Positions 45,030 to 54,142 of a stretch of DNA of 64,000 nt are shown piece after piece. Source of the DNA: Christiangramia flava JLT2011 (GTDB taxonomy: Bacteria; Bacteroidota; Bacteroidia; Flavobacteriales; Flavobacteriaceae); the NCBI RefSeq assembly GCF_001951155.1, contig NZ_CP016359.1, positions 372,001-436,000 of the forward strand, given 5' to 3'. The notes under the pieces were generated by a model. That model had not been told where the DNA came from. It searched no databases and saw nothing but the letters and a program-made list of their open reading frames with translations. The position numbers and the translations under genes were made by a program. Numbering within the stretch: the stretch's first letter is position 1; every line of letters starts with the position of its first letter.

Positions 45030-45056
45030 TAAAAGTGGCTGTTAATGGCACTTTTA
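45030..45056. terminator. Weak terminator between lacI-type gene and uxaC
   Basis: TAAAAGTG (45030-45037) pairs with CACTTTTA (45049-45056) in the gap between convergent genes. The stem is short and the T-run brief (four T within the arm), so it is only a probable bidirectional terminator. Confidence 0.4.
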
Positions 45057-45081
45057 AGGCTTATTTGCCAGCTGGCTCTGC

Positions 45082-46485
45082 CTAATCAGGGAAATTAAAA
45101 TATTCTTTCGCATTATAATAGCAAACATCTTCCACGATCTTCCCGATCCATTCCATATCTTCCGGCAATTCGCTGTTTGCAACATCTCTTCCGAATAAAT
45201 TACAAAGCACACGCCTGAAATATTCATGTCTTGGGTAGGATAACAAACTCCTGCTATCGGTCAACATCCCCACAAAACAGCTTAACAGCCCCATATTTGA
45301 GATGGCGTCGAGCTGTCTTTCGATACCGTTCTTTTGATCCAAAAACCACCAGGCGGCACCATGCTGAATCTTACCTTTAGGCGTGTCTCCCATGAAATTC
45401 CCGGTCATAGTGGCCATTACCTCATTATCAGCAGGATTCACATTGTACAAAATCGTCTTCGGAAGCCTATTTTCGCGGTCCAGTTTGTCCAGGTAGCCCG
45501 AAAGACTTTTAGCCTGCTGGAAATCTCCAATACTGTCCACACCGGCGTTGGCGCCCAGTTTTTCTTTCAAACGAGTACTGTTATTGCGAATGGGCCCAAG
45601 ATGCAGCTGCATTACCCAGTTTTTTTCGGCATACATCTCACCAAGGTGGTACATCAGTGCGGAGCGGTAACATTTCGCTTCATCTTCTGAAACAGCGGTA
45701 TTCTCCAGACTTTTCTGAAGAATCTCATCCAGCTGTGCTTCAGTGAATTCTTCGGAAGGCGCGTAGTCCAGGCCGTGATCGGAAAGCCTGCAACCCATTT
45801 CATGAAAAAAGTCTACTCGCTGCTGTATGGCCCGCAACAAACTGGCAAAACTCTTAATTTCAACACCCGAGATCTTTGCCAGTTTCTGAAGATAATCCAA
45901 TAAACCCGGCTGATCGATATTCAGCAAGACATCCGGCCGAAAAGTGGGTAAAATCTTTACTTCAAAATGTTCATTTTTCAGTTGTTCGTGGAAGCGCAGA
46001 TCATCAACTGGATCGTCTGAAGTACACACCACCTCAACTTTCATCTTCTTCAGAAGGTTTCGAGCTGAAAAAGCCGGGGTTGCCAGCAAATCGTTGCATT
46101 GCTGAAAAATCTTTCCGGCATTCCTGCCATTCAGCAAATCAGTAATTCCAAAATATCGTTCCAGTTCGAGGTGCGTCCAGTGGTACAGGGGATTTCGCAT
46201 AGTGTACGGAATGGTTTCGGCCCACTTCTGAAATTTTTCCGCATCGCTCCTGTTCCCGGTAATATACTCTTCAGCAATACCCAAGGCACGCATGGCACGC
46301 CATTTATAGTGATCCCCGTTGATCCAGATTTCTGTGATGGTCTGGAACTGCCGGTCTTCCGCAATATCTTCAACAGGCAAATGACAGTGAAAATCTATAA
46401 TTGGAAGGTTTTTCGCATGCTTTTCATAAAGCGCAGTCGCAAAATCGCTTTCCAGTAAAAAATCCTCCTTGATGAAGCTTTTCAT
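45082..46485 (-). CDS. uxaC: Glucuronate isomerase
   Basis: A 467-residue cytoplasmic enzyme of normal length. The amidohydrolase-like metal motif is H33-x-H35 in IIDFHCHLPVEDIAEDRQF; other family blocks are WKWRAMR-like HYKWRAMRALGI, VVCTSDDPVDDL, LHLGPIRNNS and LSCFVGMLTDSRSLLSYPRH. It converts D-glucuronate to D-fructuronate, the first step for uronic acid released from xylan by GH67/GH115. It starts 9 bp after the GH3 stop and is therefore read as the second gene of a GH3-uxaC unit whose promoter region holds a LacI-type operator. Confidence 0.96.
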   Translation of the reverse strand: MKSFIKEDFLLESDFATALYEKHAKNLPIIDFHCHLPVEDIAEDRQFQTITEIWINGDHYKWRAMRALGIAEEYITGNRSDAEKFQKWAETIPYTMRNPLYHWTHLELERYFGITDLLNGRNAGKIFQQCNDLLATPAFSARNLLKKMKVEVVCTSDDPVDDLRFHEQLKNEHFEVKILPTFRPDVLLNIDQPGLLDYLQKLAKISGVEIKSFASLLRAIQQRVDFFHEMGCRLSDHGLDYAPSEEFTEAQLDEILQKSLENTAVSEDEAKCYRSALMYHLGEMYAEKNWVMQLHLGPIRNNSTRLKEKLGANAGVDSIGDFQQAKSLSGYLDKLDRENRLPKTILYNVNPADNEVMATMTGNFMGDTPKGKIQHGAAWWFLDQKNGIERQLDAISNMGLLSCFVGMLTDSRSLLSYPRHEYFRRVLCNLFGRDVANSELPEDMEWIGKIVEDVCYYNAKEYFNFPD

Positions 46486-46494
46486 ATTTCTTGC

Positions 46495-48702
46495 TTAGCG
46501 TAGTTGAAATTCGGCTGATTTAACGGGTTTCTTTCCGAGCTCCACATTTCGTTCATGGGGAGTCGAACCACCAACATACACCCTGAAAGTGCCTTTTTCT
46601 AAAACTCTTTCGCCCTTTTCATTTACCAGTCCCATCATTTCCGGAGTGATCGAAAATTCCACGCTTTGCTGTGCTCCGGCTTCCAAAGTCACTCTTTTAA
46701 CACCAAAAAGCTGGTATTTTGGCGCACTTACGGAAGTTTCGACATCCTGTATATACAGTTGCACTACCTCCTCGCCGGCAGTATCCCCGGTATTGGTCAC
46801 TTCCACGCTGGCTGTTAATTTTTTTCCTTTTTTTACTTTATTTTCTGAAAGTTGGATATCGGAGTAGTCAAAATCGGTATAACTCAATCCGTACCCAAAA
46901 GGATACATCGGCGCAGCTTCCATATACTTATAAGTCCTTCCTTTCATGCTGTAATCCTCATAAGGCGGAAGATCGTCCAGGGATTTTGGAAAGGTAATAG
47001 GAAGCCTTCCGGAAGGAGAAACCTTTCCGAAGATCACATCTGCCACGGCATTCCCTCCTTCTTCGCCCGGGTACCAAACCATTAGAACAGCATCTGCCAG
47101 TTCATGGACCTTTTCCAGGTTCATAGGGCTTCCACCGGTTACCACGGCGACAACCGGTTTATCACCGGCGGCATCATGAATTTTCTGAAGATAGGTAAGC
47201 TGGTTCTCCGGAATGTTATAATCCAGGCGATCCCCAAAAGTTTCTGATGCGATCGATTCGCCTTCTTCTCCTTCCAGTACTCCTGAAATTCCCAACACCA
47301 CGATAGTGGCATCACTGTTCCCGGCATTTGGCGACGCCCAATCCTGCGGATTGGCATTTGGGCGATCCAGCAGAGTACCCTGGCGATACTGCAGCTGACT
47401 TTGCGGAGCGATCGCTGCGGCAACGCCTTCCAGCACGGTTACCATATCAGGATTCACCCCGTGATAATTTCCAAGCAAAATTTCGATACTGGTCGCATTG
47501 GGACCGGTAATGAAATATTTAGACAGATCATTCTTCAGCGGAAGCACGCCATCGTTCTTCAGCATTACAATAGATTTTTGGGCAACTTCCCTTGCCAGTT
47601 CCCGATGTTCCTTAGTATTCAGATCTTTTTCTGAAAGACTGGAATACGGATTATCTTCTGCGGGATCAAAAAGTCCCAGCTTGAATTTCGTTTTGAGTAA
47701 AATAGCCAGTTGCTCATCGATCTCTTCCTCGGTCACCAAACCGTCTTCAACAGCTTTGGGAAGCGAAGGGTAGGTATCTCCACAATTCAGATTCACCCCG
47801 CTTTTCACGGCAAGCGCTGCAGCTTCTTCCGCATTTTCGACTACGTTATGACCGTTATAAAAATCGGCCAGGGCCCAGCAGTCACTTACGATATGTCCCT
47901 GGAAATTCCACTGGTCACGAAGTACGGTTTGAAGAAGGTATTTATTGGCGCAGCAAGGCTCCCCGTTGGTGCTGTTATAGGCACACATGATGGTTTCCAC
48001 ATCAGCATCTACCAGGGCTTTGAAAGCCGGAAGATAGGTTTCCCACAGATCTTTTTGTGAAGCCTCTGCGTTGAATTCATGACGTAGTTTTTCCGGACCA
48101 CTGTGAACAGCAAAATGTTTCGCCGCCGCCGCAGTTTTCAAGTATTTTTCATTGTCGCCCTGCAAACCTTTAACAAATGCGGTTCCGAGAATTCCGGTTA
48201 GGAAAGGGTCTTCCCCATAAGTTTCCTGCCCTCTCCCCCATCTGGGATCCCTGAAAATATTGATATTCGGAGTCCAGAAGGTCAGCCCGCTGTATTGCCG
48301 GCGATAGCCATTTTTTACGGCCGTATTGTGAGTAGCGCGAGCTTCATCTGAGATGACATCTGCCACTTGCTGGATCAATTCCTCATCAAAGGTAGCACCC
48401 ATCCCGATAGCCTGCGGAAAAACCGTCGCAACCCCGGAACGCCCCACCCCGTGAAGCGCTTCGTTCCACCAGTTATACTCCGGGATACCGAGTCGTTCAA
48501 TGGCCGGGCTGTTATGCTTCATTTGTGAAGCTTTTTCTTCCAAAGTCAATCGATTGATTAAATCAGCTACTCTTTCCTCCATGCTCAAACTGGTATTTCG
48601 AAAAGCGTAAGGCTTAGTTTCAGTGGTATCCTGGGCCATTAGAACTGAAACAAAAAAAAGACTGAGGCAGAGAAGGCTAAATTTTAAAGTATTGATCTTC
48701 AT
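46495..48702 (-). CDS. GH3 beta-xylosidase/beta-glucosidase
   Basis: From the ATG at 48702 the protein has 735 residues and a clean signal peptide (MKINTLKFSLLC...LMAQ); the frame opens at 48729 but adds only nine residues. The GH3 barrel has SQMKHNSPAIERLGIPEYN, AAKHFAVHSGPEKLRHEFNA and the nucleophile Asp in HIVSDCWALADFYNG; the SDC form is frequent in GH3 xylosidases. The C-terminal GH3 domain (ITGPNATSIEILLGNYHG) and a fibronectin III-like domain (EVTNTGDTAGEEVVQLYIQD) follow. It probably cleaves xylo-oligosaccharides to xylose in the periplasm. It is divergent from GH67 and co-directional with uxaC. Confidence 0.93.
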   Translation of the reverse strand: MKINTLKFSLLCLSLFFVSVLMAQDTTETKPYAFRNTSLSMEERVADLINRLTLEEKASQMKHNSPAIERLGIPEYNWWNEALHGVGRSGVATVFPQAIGMGATFDEELIQQVADVISDEARATHNTAVKNGYRRQYSGLTFWTPNINIFRDPRWGRGQETYGEDPFLTGILGTAFVKGLQGDNEKYLKTAAAAKHFAVHSGPEKLRHEFNAEASQKDLWETYLPAFKALVDADVETIMCAYNSTNGEPCCANKYLLQTVLRDQWNFQGHIVSDCWALADFYNGHNVVENAEEAAALAVKSGVNLNCGDTYPSLPKAVEDGLVTEEEIDEQLAILLKTKFKLGLFDPAEDNPYSSLSEKDLNTKEHRELAREVAQKSIVMLKNDGVLPLKNDLSKYFITGPNATSIEILLGNYHGVNPDMVTVLEGVAAAIAPQSQLQYRQGTLLDRPNANPQDWASPNAGNSDATIVVLGISGVLEGEEGESIASETFGDRLDYNIPENQLTYLQKIHDAAGDKPVVAVVTGGSPMNLEKVHELADAVLMVWYPGEEGGNAVADVIFGKVSPSGRLPITFPKSLDDLPPYEDYSMKGRTYKYMEAAPMYPFGYGLSYTDFDYSDIQLSENKVKKGKKLTASVEVTNTGDTAGEEVVQLYIQDVETSVSAPKYQLFGVKRVTLEAGAQQSVEFSITPEMMGLVNEKGERVLEKGTFRVYVGGSTPHERNVELGKKPVKSAEFQLR

Positions 48703-48793
48703 TCGGCTAAATTTTTCAATTATTATCACTTTATAAAAAAAAGGCTGTAAAAATCATAAATCTATTAACAAATAACGCTTAAATTTACATGAA

Positions 48794-48809
48794 ACGCAAC
48801 CGATTGCGT
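48794..48809. promoter_or_regulatory. LacI-type operator in GH67/GH3 divergent region
   Basis: ACGCAACCGATTGCGT: six-base perfect arms around CCGA, the LacI/PurR pattern with central CG. It shares 17 identical bases with the site at 34104-34120. On the minus strand its TTG is 20 bp from GTTATTTG (a weak -7), and on the plus strand it precedes the GH67 promoter, so it could control both directions. Confidence 0.83.
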
Positions 48810-48814
48810 AAAAT

Positions 48815-48847
48815 TTTTGTTTTGTATGGTTATTTTATCTAATTTTC
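48815..48847 (+). promoter_or_regulatory. Possible GH67 operon promoter
   Basis: TTTTG (48815-48819), 20-bp spacer, TAATTTTC (48840-48847; 7 of 8 to TAnnTTTG). It lies immediately downstream of the LacI-type site. The start codon chosen for GH67 is 38 bp further on. Confidence 0.5.
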
Positions 48848-48885
48848 GCTTCTCAGATGTTTCGCATTCTGTTAAATTACCGAAA

Positions 48886-51057
48886 ATGAAATTCTATAAA
48901 ACCCTGATAATTTGCCTGTTATTCCTAAGCTCCAGCCTTTCCATCTACGCTCAGAAAGGGCATGATCTATGGCTGCAATATGCTGAAATTACGGGTGATA
49001 ACCTGAAGAACACGTACCTAGACGAGATCCAGTCGGTCACTTTTTCCTCACAATCAGAAACTACTGGCAAAGCGCAGGAAGAATTGCAAATTGCCTGGAG
49101 ATCATTTTTCGGTCAGGAACTGGCGGTGAACACAACTTTACAAAACAAGGCTCTTTGGCTGGCCACTGAAAAAGAACTTCCGAAACCACTTCAGCAGCAA
49201 CTGAAAACAGATTTCGCTCACATCAACGAAGAAGGATTCCTCATTAAAAAACTACAATTTAAGGGAAAGGCTATCATGCTGATCTCTGCAAAAAAAGAAA
49301 TCGGCCTGCTCTACGGAACTTTCCGATTTCTGAAAGAATTACAGCTACACCAGCCTATTGAGAAAATAGCCATTACCGATTCTCCGAAGATTCAGAAAAG
49401 AGTACTCAATCACTGGGACAACCTGGACCGCACCGTGGAACGAGGCTATGCCGGTTTTTCCATTTGGGACTGGCACTTGCTGCCGGAACTTATTAAACCG
49501 GAATACATCGATTATGCCCGGGCCAATGCATCGGTGGGCATCAACGGAACGGTGCTTACAAATGTGAACGCCAATTCCCTGGTTTTAAGCCCGCAGTATA
49601 TCGAAAAAGTACAAGCCCTGGCGGATGTATTTCGGCCTTACGGCATCCAGGTTTACCTTACGGCACGCTTTTCTTCCCCCGTCGAAACCGGCGACCTGGA
49701 AACGGCCGATCCGCTGGATCCTGAAGTGCGAAAATGGTGGAAAAACAAGGCTGATGAAATTTACCAAAGCATTCCTGATTTTGGCGGATTTCTGGTTAAA
49801 GCAAATTCTGAAGGTCAACCAGGCCCGAATAACTACGGCCGAACCCATGTAGACGGCGCGAACATGATGGCAGAAGCACTGGCCCCGCATAACGGGATCG
49901 TGATGTGGCGCGCTTTTGTATACTCGGAAGATGATCCGGAAGATCGTGCCAAACAGGCATATTCTGAATTTGTTCCATTTGACGGCCAATTTGCCGAGAA
50001 TGTCCTGATACAGGTCAAAAACGGACCCATCGATTTTCAACCCAGGGAACCTTTCCACCCTATTTTCGGAGCGATGCCCGATACACCGCTTATGATGGAA
50101 TTCCAGATCACACAGGAATACCTTGGTTTTTCCTCGCACCTGGTCTATCTTCCGAAAATGTTCCAGGAGACGCTGGAAACCGATACCTACACTGCCGGCA
50201 AGAACTCGACGGTTGCCAAAGTCATCGATGGCAGTTTATCGCATAAAAAATTAACCGGAATGGCCGGAGTGGCAAATATCGGAAACGAAAGTAACTGGAC
50301 CGGTCATCCCTTTGGGCAGGCCAACTGGTATGGCTTCGGAAGGCTGGCCTGGAACCCTTACCTAGATTCCAGGACGATCGCCGAAGACTGGCTGAAAATG
50401 ACCTTTTCTACTGATGAGGAATTCGTACGAACTGTGAGCGACATGATGCTGCAGTCCAGGGAAAGCGTAGTGAAATACATGACGCCACTGGGATTGCACC
50501 ACATTATGGCGACAGGGCATCATTACGGCCCGGGACCATGGGTTTCCAACCTCTCCCGCCCGGAATGGAATCCTGTTTATTACCATAAAGCCGATAGTCT
50601 TGGGGTGGGATTTGACAGGACCACTTCCGGCAGCGATGCGCTTTCCCAGTACGCCAATCCCATTCAGCAGGAATATGAAAATCCTGAAACCACTCCGGAA
50701 GAATTTCTGCTATGGTTTCATCACCTTCCGTGGGATTACCAGATGAAAAATGGTAAAACACTCTGGTTCAATATGTCCAGCACGTATCAGGAAGGTGTCG
50801 AAGAGGTTCAGAAAATGATCCAAACCTGGCAAGGAATGAAAAAATTTGTAGATGAACAGCGTTTTCAAAAAGTAAGCATGTTGTTGCAAATACAGCTGAA
50901 GGAAGCCAGGTGGTGGAGAGATGCCTGTCTTTCCTATTTTAAGCAGTTCTCCAAAATGGAACTGCCCGAAAACGTCCCTCAACCCGAACATAACCTAGAC
51001 TATTATAAATCACTGAAGTTCCCTTTTGCTCCCGGCATCAGGCCTTCATGGAATTAA
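48886..51057 (+). CDS. GH67 alpha-glucuronidase
   Basis: From the ATG at 48886 the protein has 723 residues with a signal peptide (MKFYKTLIICLLFL...SIYAQ). A start at 48817 would add 23 residues and place the ATG almost on the promoter. Domain order fits GH67: N-terminal sandwich, then a barrel beginning KRVLNHWDNLDRTVERGYAG, with the catalytic-region blocks GFLVKANSEGQPGPNNYGRT, GIVMWRAFVYS and QITQEYLGFSSHLVYLPKMF, and a C-terminal helical domain. It removes (4-O-methyl)-glucuronic acid from the non-reducing-end xylose of aldouronic acids. It heads a rightward operon with SDR, uxuA, GH10 and GH115. Confidence 0.96.
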   Translation: MKFYKTLIICLLFLSSSLSIYAQKGHDLWLQYAEITGDNLKNTYLDEIQSVTFSSQSETTGKAQEELQIAWRSFFGQELAVNTTLQNKALWLATEKELPKPLQQQLKTDFAHINEEGFLIKKLQFKGKAIMLISAKKEIGLLYGTFRFLKELQLHQPIEKIAITDSPKIQKRVLNHWDNLDRTVERGYAGFSIWDWHLLPELIKPEYIDYARANASVGINGTVLTNVNANSLVLSPQYIEKVQALADVFRPYGIQVYLTARFSSPVETGDLETADPLDPEVRKWWKNKADEIYQSIPDFGGFLVKANSEGQPGPNNYGRTHVDGANMMAEALAPHNGIVMWRAFVYSEDDPEDRAKQAYSEFVPFDGQFAENVLIQVKNGPIDFQPREPFHPIFGAMPDTPLMMEFQITQEYLGFSSHLVYLPKMFQETLETDTYTAGKNSTVAKVIDGSLSHKKLTGMAGVANIGNESNWTGHPFGQANWYGFGRLAWNPYLDSRTIAEDWLKMTFSTDEEFVRTVSDMMLQSRESVVKYMTPLGLHHIMATGHHYGPGPWVSNLSRPEWNPVYYHKADSLGVGFDRTTSGSDALSQYANPIQQEYENPETTPEEFLLWFHHLPWDYQMKNGKTLWFNMSSTYQEGVEEVQKMIQTWQGMKKFVDEQRFQKVSMLLQIQLKEARWWRDACLSYFKQFSKMELPENVPQPEHNLDYYKSLKFPFAPGIRPSWN

Positions 51058-51062
51058 GAAAT

Positions 51063-51806
51063 ATGGAAAATAAACAAGTAGCAATTGTCACCGGTGCCAA
51101 CGCCGGTCTGGGGTATGCCACCGCAAAAAAACTTTGCGACAACGGCATTATTACCTATGTGAATGGCAGAAATAAAGAAAAAACACAACAGGCCTGCGAG
51201 GAATTTGGCCCTAATGCCAGGCCATTCATCCAGGATCTAACGAAGCTGAAGGAAATTCCGGCGGCCGTTCAGAAGATATATGAAGAAACCGGAAGAATCG
51301 ATATCCTGGTCAACAATGCCGGCATCAACATGAAAAAAGAATTTATGGAGGTGACAGATGAGGAATTTCAGAATATCATCCACACCAATATTACCAGCGT
51401 ATTTGTGATGAGCCGGGAAGTTTCGAAATTCATGAAAGAGCATCAGTCTGGCAGTATCGTCAATATTAGTTCCATGGCCGCGCAATATGGTATTCCGAAG
51501 GTGATCGCCTATACCGCGAGTAAAACAGCTATTGAGGGAATGACCCGTTCCATGGCCGTAGACCTGGCTCAGTTCGGTATTCGCGTGAATTGCGTCGCGC
51601 CAGGATTCATTAAAACCAATATGAGCAGTAAGGCATTGGACAGCGAACCGGAAAGAAAGCAAAAAGTACTTTCCAGAACGCCAATGGGCCGACTCGGCGA
51701 ACCTTCAGATATTGCCGATGCTGTTTATTATTATGCTTCCAAAGAATCAAAATTCACTACCGGGACGGTGCTTCCCGTTGACGGTGGTAACTCAATAGGA
51801 TTTTAG
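51063..51806 (+). CDS. SDR oxidoreductase, candidate fructuronate reductase
   Basis: A 247-residue classical short-chain dehydrogenase when started at 51063; an ATG at 51048 overlaps the GH67 stop and adds MELRN. The cofactor motif is VTGANAGLGYATA, the structural motif NNAG, the catalytic Ser in NISSMAAQYG and the Tyr-Lys pair in AYTASKTA. A canonical UxuB (long-chain mannitol dehydrogenase type) is absent from the window, while uxaC and uxuA are present. The SDR lies directly before uxuA with 1 bp between them. It therefore probably reduces D-fructuronate to D-mannonate (inference from position; the SDR fold itself is clear). Confidence 0.85.
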   Translation: MENKQVAIVTGANAGLGYATAKKLCDNGIITYVNGRNKEKTQQACEEFGPNARPFIQDLTKLKEIPAAVQKIYEETGRIDILVNNAGINMKKEFMEVTDEEFQNIIHTNITSVFVMSREVSKFMKEHQSGSIVNISSMAAQYGIPKVIAYTASKTAIEGMTRSMAVDLAQFGIRVNCVAPGFIKTNMSSKALDSEPERKQKVLSRTPMGRLGEPSDIADAVYYYASKESKFTTGTVLPVDGGNSIGF

Positions 51807-51807
51807 A

Positions 51808-52977
51808 ATGATCACAATGACCCAAACCATGAGATGGTATGGCCCGCACGATATCATCTCTCTCAAAGAATTAAAACAGGCCGGCATTACCGGCATCGTT
51901 ACCGCCTTGCACCAGATTCCCGTAGGAGATATCTGGGAGAAAAAGGATATTATGGAACGGGTGGACATGATCCGGAAGGCCGGCATGGACTGGAAAGTGA
52001 TCGAAAGCCTGCCGGTTCATGAGGATATCAAGCGTCGAAACGGGAATTATGAGGAGTATATCGAAAATTATAAAATCAGTTTACGGAATGTTGCCGACTG
52101 TGGGCTCGAGGTCGTGACCTATAATTTCATGCCTATTTTAGACTGGTTGCGCACCGATCATCATCATGAACTGGAAGACGGTTCCAGCGTTTTACGGTAC
52201 GACCCTTTAAAATTTGCTTTTTTTGACCTCTTTTTATTGAAGCGTGAGCATGCCGAAAATGATTATGCACCGGAAACAATATCGGCTGCTGTAGAGCTTG
52301 GAAATTCTATGAGTCAGGAAGATAAAGACAGGCTTTTCCGCAATATTTTGCTGGGATTGCCGGGCAGTGATGAAAATTTCACACCCCAGATCATCAAAGA
52401 GCAGCTGGCCGCATATGCCAACATCAGCGATGAACAATTACGGGAAAACATGATCCATTTCCTGAGTGAAGTGGCGCCTGTTGCAGAAGAAGTTGGCCTC
52501 AAACTCGCCGTGCATCCAGATGACCCGCCGTTTTCGGTACTGGGCCTGCCGCGCGTGGTAAGTTCCGGGGAAGACATTGAACGGATCTTGAAAGAAGTGG
52601 ACATCCCGGCTAACGGACTCTGCTTTTGCACCGGTTCCCTTGGTGCCAGGCCTGCCAATGACTTGCTTAAAATCTTTAACGATCACAAAGATCGAGTACA
52701 CTTCTTACACCTTCGGAACGTAAGCCGGGAAGCATCAGGTGTTTTTCACGAATCACCGCATCTGGACGGTGATGTTCCTATGAATCAAATCGTGAAAAGC
52801 ATTCTGCAGCATATGAACGACAAAAAAATCAGTCTTCCCATGCGGCCAGATCACGGTTATCTGCATTCCGCAGAAGCACATAAAAATTATTATCCGGGTT
52901 ATTCGCTTATCGGGAGGCTGAAAGGTCTTGCCGAATTACGCGGCCTGGAATTGGGACTTCAGGAAACCATCAACTAA
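51808..52977 (+). CDS. uxuA: Mannonate dehydratase
   Basis: A 389-residue TIM-barrel metalloenzyme of usual length. Family blocks include MRWYGPHDIISLKELKQAGI, WKVIESLPVHEDIKRR, VVTYNFMPILDWLRTD, KLAVHPDDPPFSVLGLPRVV, GLCFCTGSLGARPANDL and FLHLRNVSREASGVFHESPH. It dehydrates D-mannonate to 2-keto-3-deoxygluconate. It is one base after the SDR gene and 12 bp before the GH10 gene. Together with uxaC and the SDR it gives the glucuronate branch of xylan breakdown. Downstream KdgK and KDPG aldolase are not in the window. Confidence 0.97.
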   Translation: MITMTQTMRWYGPHDIISLKELKQAGITGIVTALHQIPVGDIWEKKDIMERVDMIRKAGMDWKVIESLPVHEDIKRRNGNYEEYIENYKISLRNVADCGLEVVTYNFMPILDWLRTDHHHELEDGSSVLRYDPLKFAFFDLFLLKREHAENDYAPETISAAVELGNSMSQEDKDRLFRNILLGLPGSDENFTPQIIKEQLAAYANISDEQLRENMIHFLSEVAPVAEEVGLKLAVHPDDPPFSVLGLPRVVSSGEDIERILKEVDIPANGLCFCTGSLGARPANDLLKIFNDHKDRVHFLHLRNVSREASGVFHESPHLDGDVPMNQIVKSILQHMNDKKISLPMRPDHGYLHSAEAHKNYYPGYSLIGRLKGLAELRGLELGLQETIN

Positions 52978-52989
52978 AAATCAGCAAAA

Positions 52990-54138
52990 ATGAAACTATT
53001 GAAATCGGTTAGTCTATTCGTTATCGCCTCGCTCCTCTTGGGAAGCTGCAAATCAAATTCAGAAAAAAACGAGGAAACTGCCAGTGTGGAGACGAGCAGC
53101 CTGGCTTCGGAAAAAGGGCTTAAAGATTATTATGCCGATTATTTTCCTATTGGCGTGGCGGTGAGTCCGCGGTCGCTGGAAGGAGAATCAGCTGAATTGA
53201 TCCGCGCAGAATTCAATAGTCTCACCGCTGAAAATGTGATGAAAATGGGCGTGATCCACCCGGAAATGGACCGTTTTAACTGGGGTCCGGCCGATGCGAT
53301 CGCCAACTTTGCCAAAGAAAATAACCTAAAATTACGCGGCCACAATCTTGTTTGGCACCAGCAGGCTGGACCGTGGATCTTTACAACAGAGGATGGGAAA
53401 ACCGTAGGAAAAGAGGAATTGTACCAACGCATGAAAGCGCACATCGATTCGGTTGTGGGACGTTACAAGGGAACGATCTATGCCTGGGACGTGGTGAACG
53501 AAGCGATTTCTGATAAGCCGGACGAATTCCTGAGAAAATCGGAATGGCTGGACATCGCCGGGGAGGAATTCATCATGAAAGCCTTTGAATACGCGCACGA
53601 AGCCGATCCAGATGCCAAGCTGTATTACAACGATTACAATGCGATTATTCCTGAAAAAAGAGACCGAATCTATAAACTGCTGAAGATGCTCATCGATAAT
53701 GATGTGCCGATCGATGGTGTTGGAATTCAGGGTCACTGGTCCATTTTCAGCCCCACGGAAACCGAACTTCGCGAAGCGATGGATTTATACGCCTCTCTTG
53801 GGCTTGACATCCAGATCACGGAACTGGACGTGTCACTGTACCAGTGGGAAAAAGAGCGAAGAGAATTGCGACAGGGAGAATCAGATGAATTTACTCCTGA
53901 ACTCGAAGCGCGGCAAAAAGAAAAATATGATATGTTTTTCAGGGTTTTCAGGGATTACAAAGATCAACTAACCGGGGTGACCTTCTGGAACGTTTCAGAT
54001 CGCTACAGTTGGCTCGACCATTATCCTGTGGAAGGCCGGAAGAACTATCCGCTTTTATTTGACGAAGACTACAAGCGCAAGTCGGCTTACGATGCCGTTG
54101 CGCATTTTGAAGATACGAATGAAACTGAAAAACAGTAA
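52990..54138 (+). CDS. GH10 endo-1,4-beta-xylanase lipoprotein
   Basis: A 382-residue lipoprotein (Cys20 in LLLGSCKSN) with a short acidic linker and a complete GH10 barrel. Hallmarks are FNSLTAENVMKMGVIHP, LRGHNLVWHQQAGPW, the acid/base Glu171 in AWDVVNEAISD, YYNDYNAI, GIQGHW, and the nucleophile Glu278 in QITELDVSLYQW. It cleaves the xylan backbone internally. Lipid anchoring suggests a cell-surface location where it makes oligosaccharides for SusCD. It is fourth in the GH67 operon; its stop lies 4 bp before the GH115 start chosen here. Confidence 0.97.
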   Translation: MKLLKSVSLFVIASLLLGSCKSNSEKNEETASVETSSLASEKGLKDYYADYFPIGVAVSPRSLEGESAELIRAEFNSLTAENVMKMGVIHPEMDRFNWGPADAIANFAKENNLKLRGHNLVWHQQAGPWIFTTEDGKTVGKEELYQRMKAHIDSVVGRYKGTIYAWDVVNEAISDKPDEFLRKSEWLDIAGEEFIMKAFEYAHEADPDAKLYYNDYNAIIPEKRDRIYKLLKMLIDNDVPIDGVGIQGHWSIFSPTETELREAMDLYASLGLDIQITELDVSLYQWEKERRELRQGESDEFTPELEARQKEKYDMFFRVFRDYKDQLTGVTFWNVSDRYSWLDHYPVEGRKNYPLLFDEDYKRKSAYDAVAHFEDTNETEKQ

Positions 54139-54142
54139 AGCA

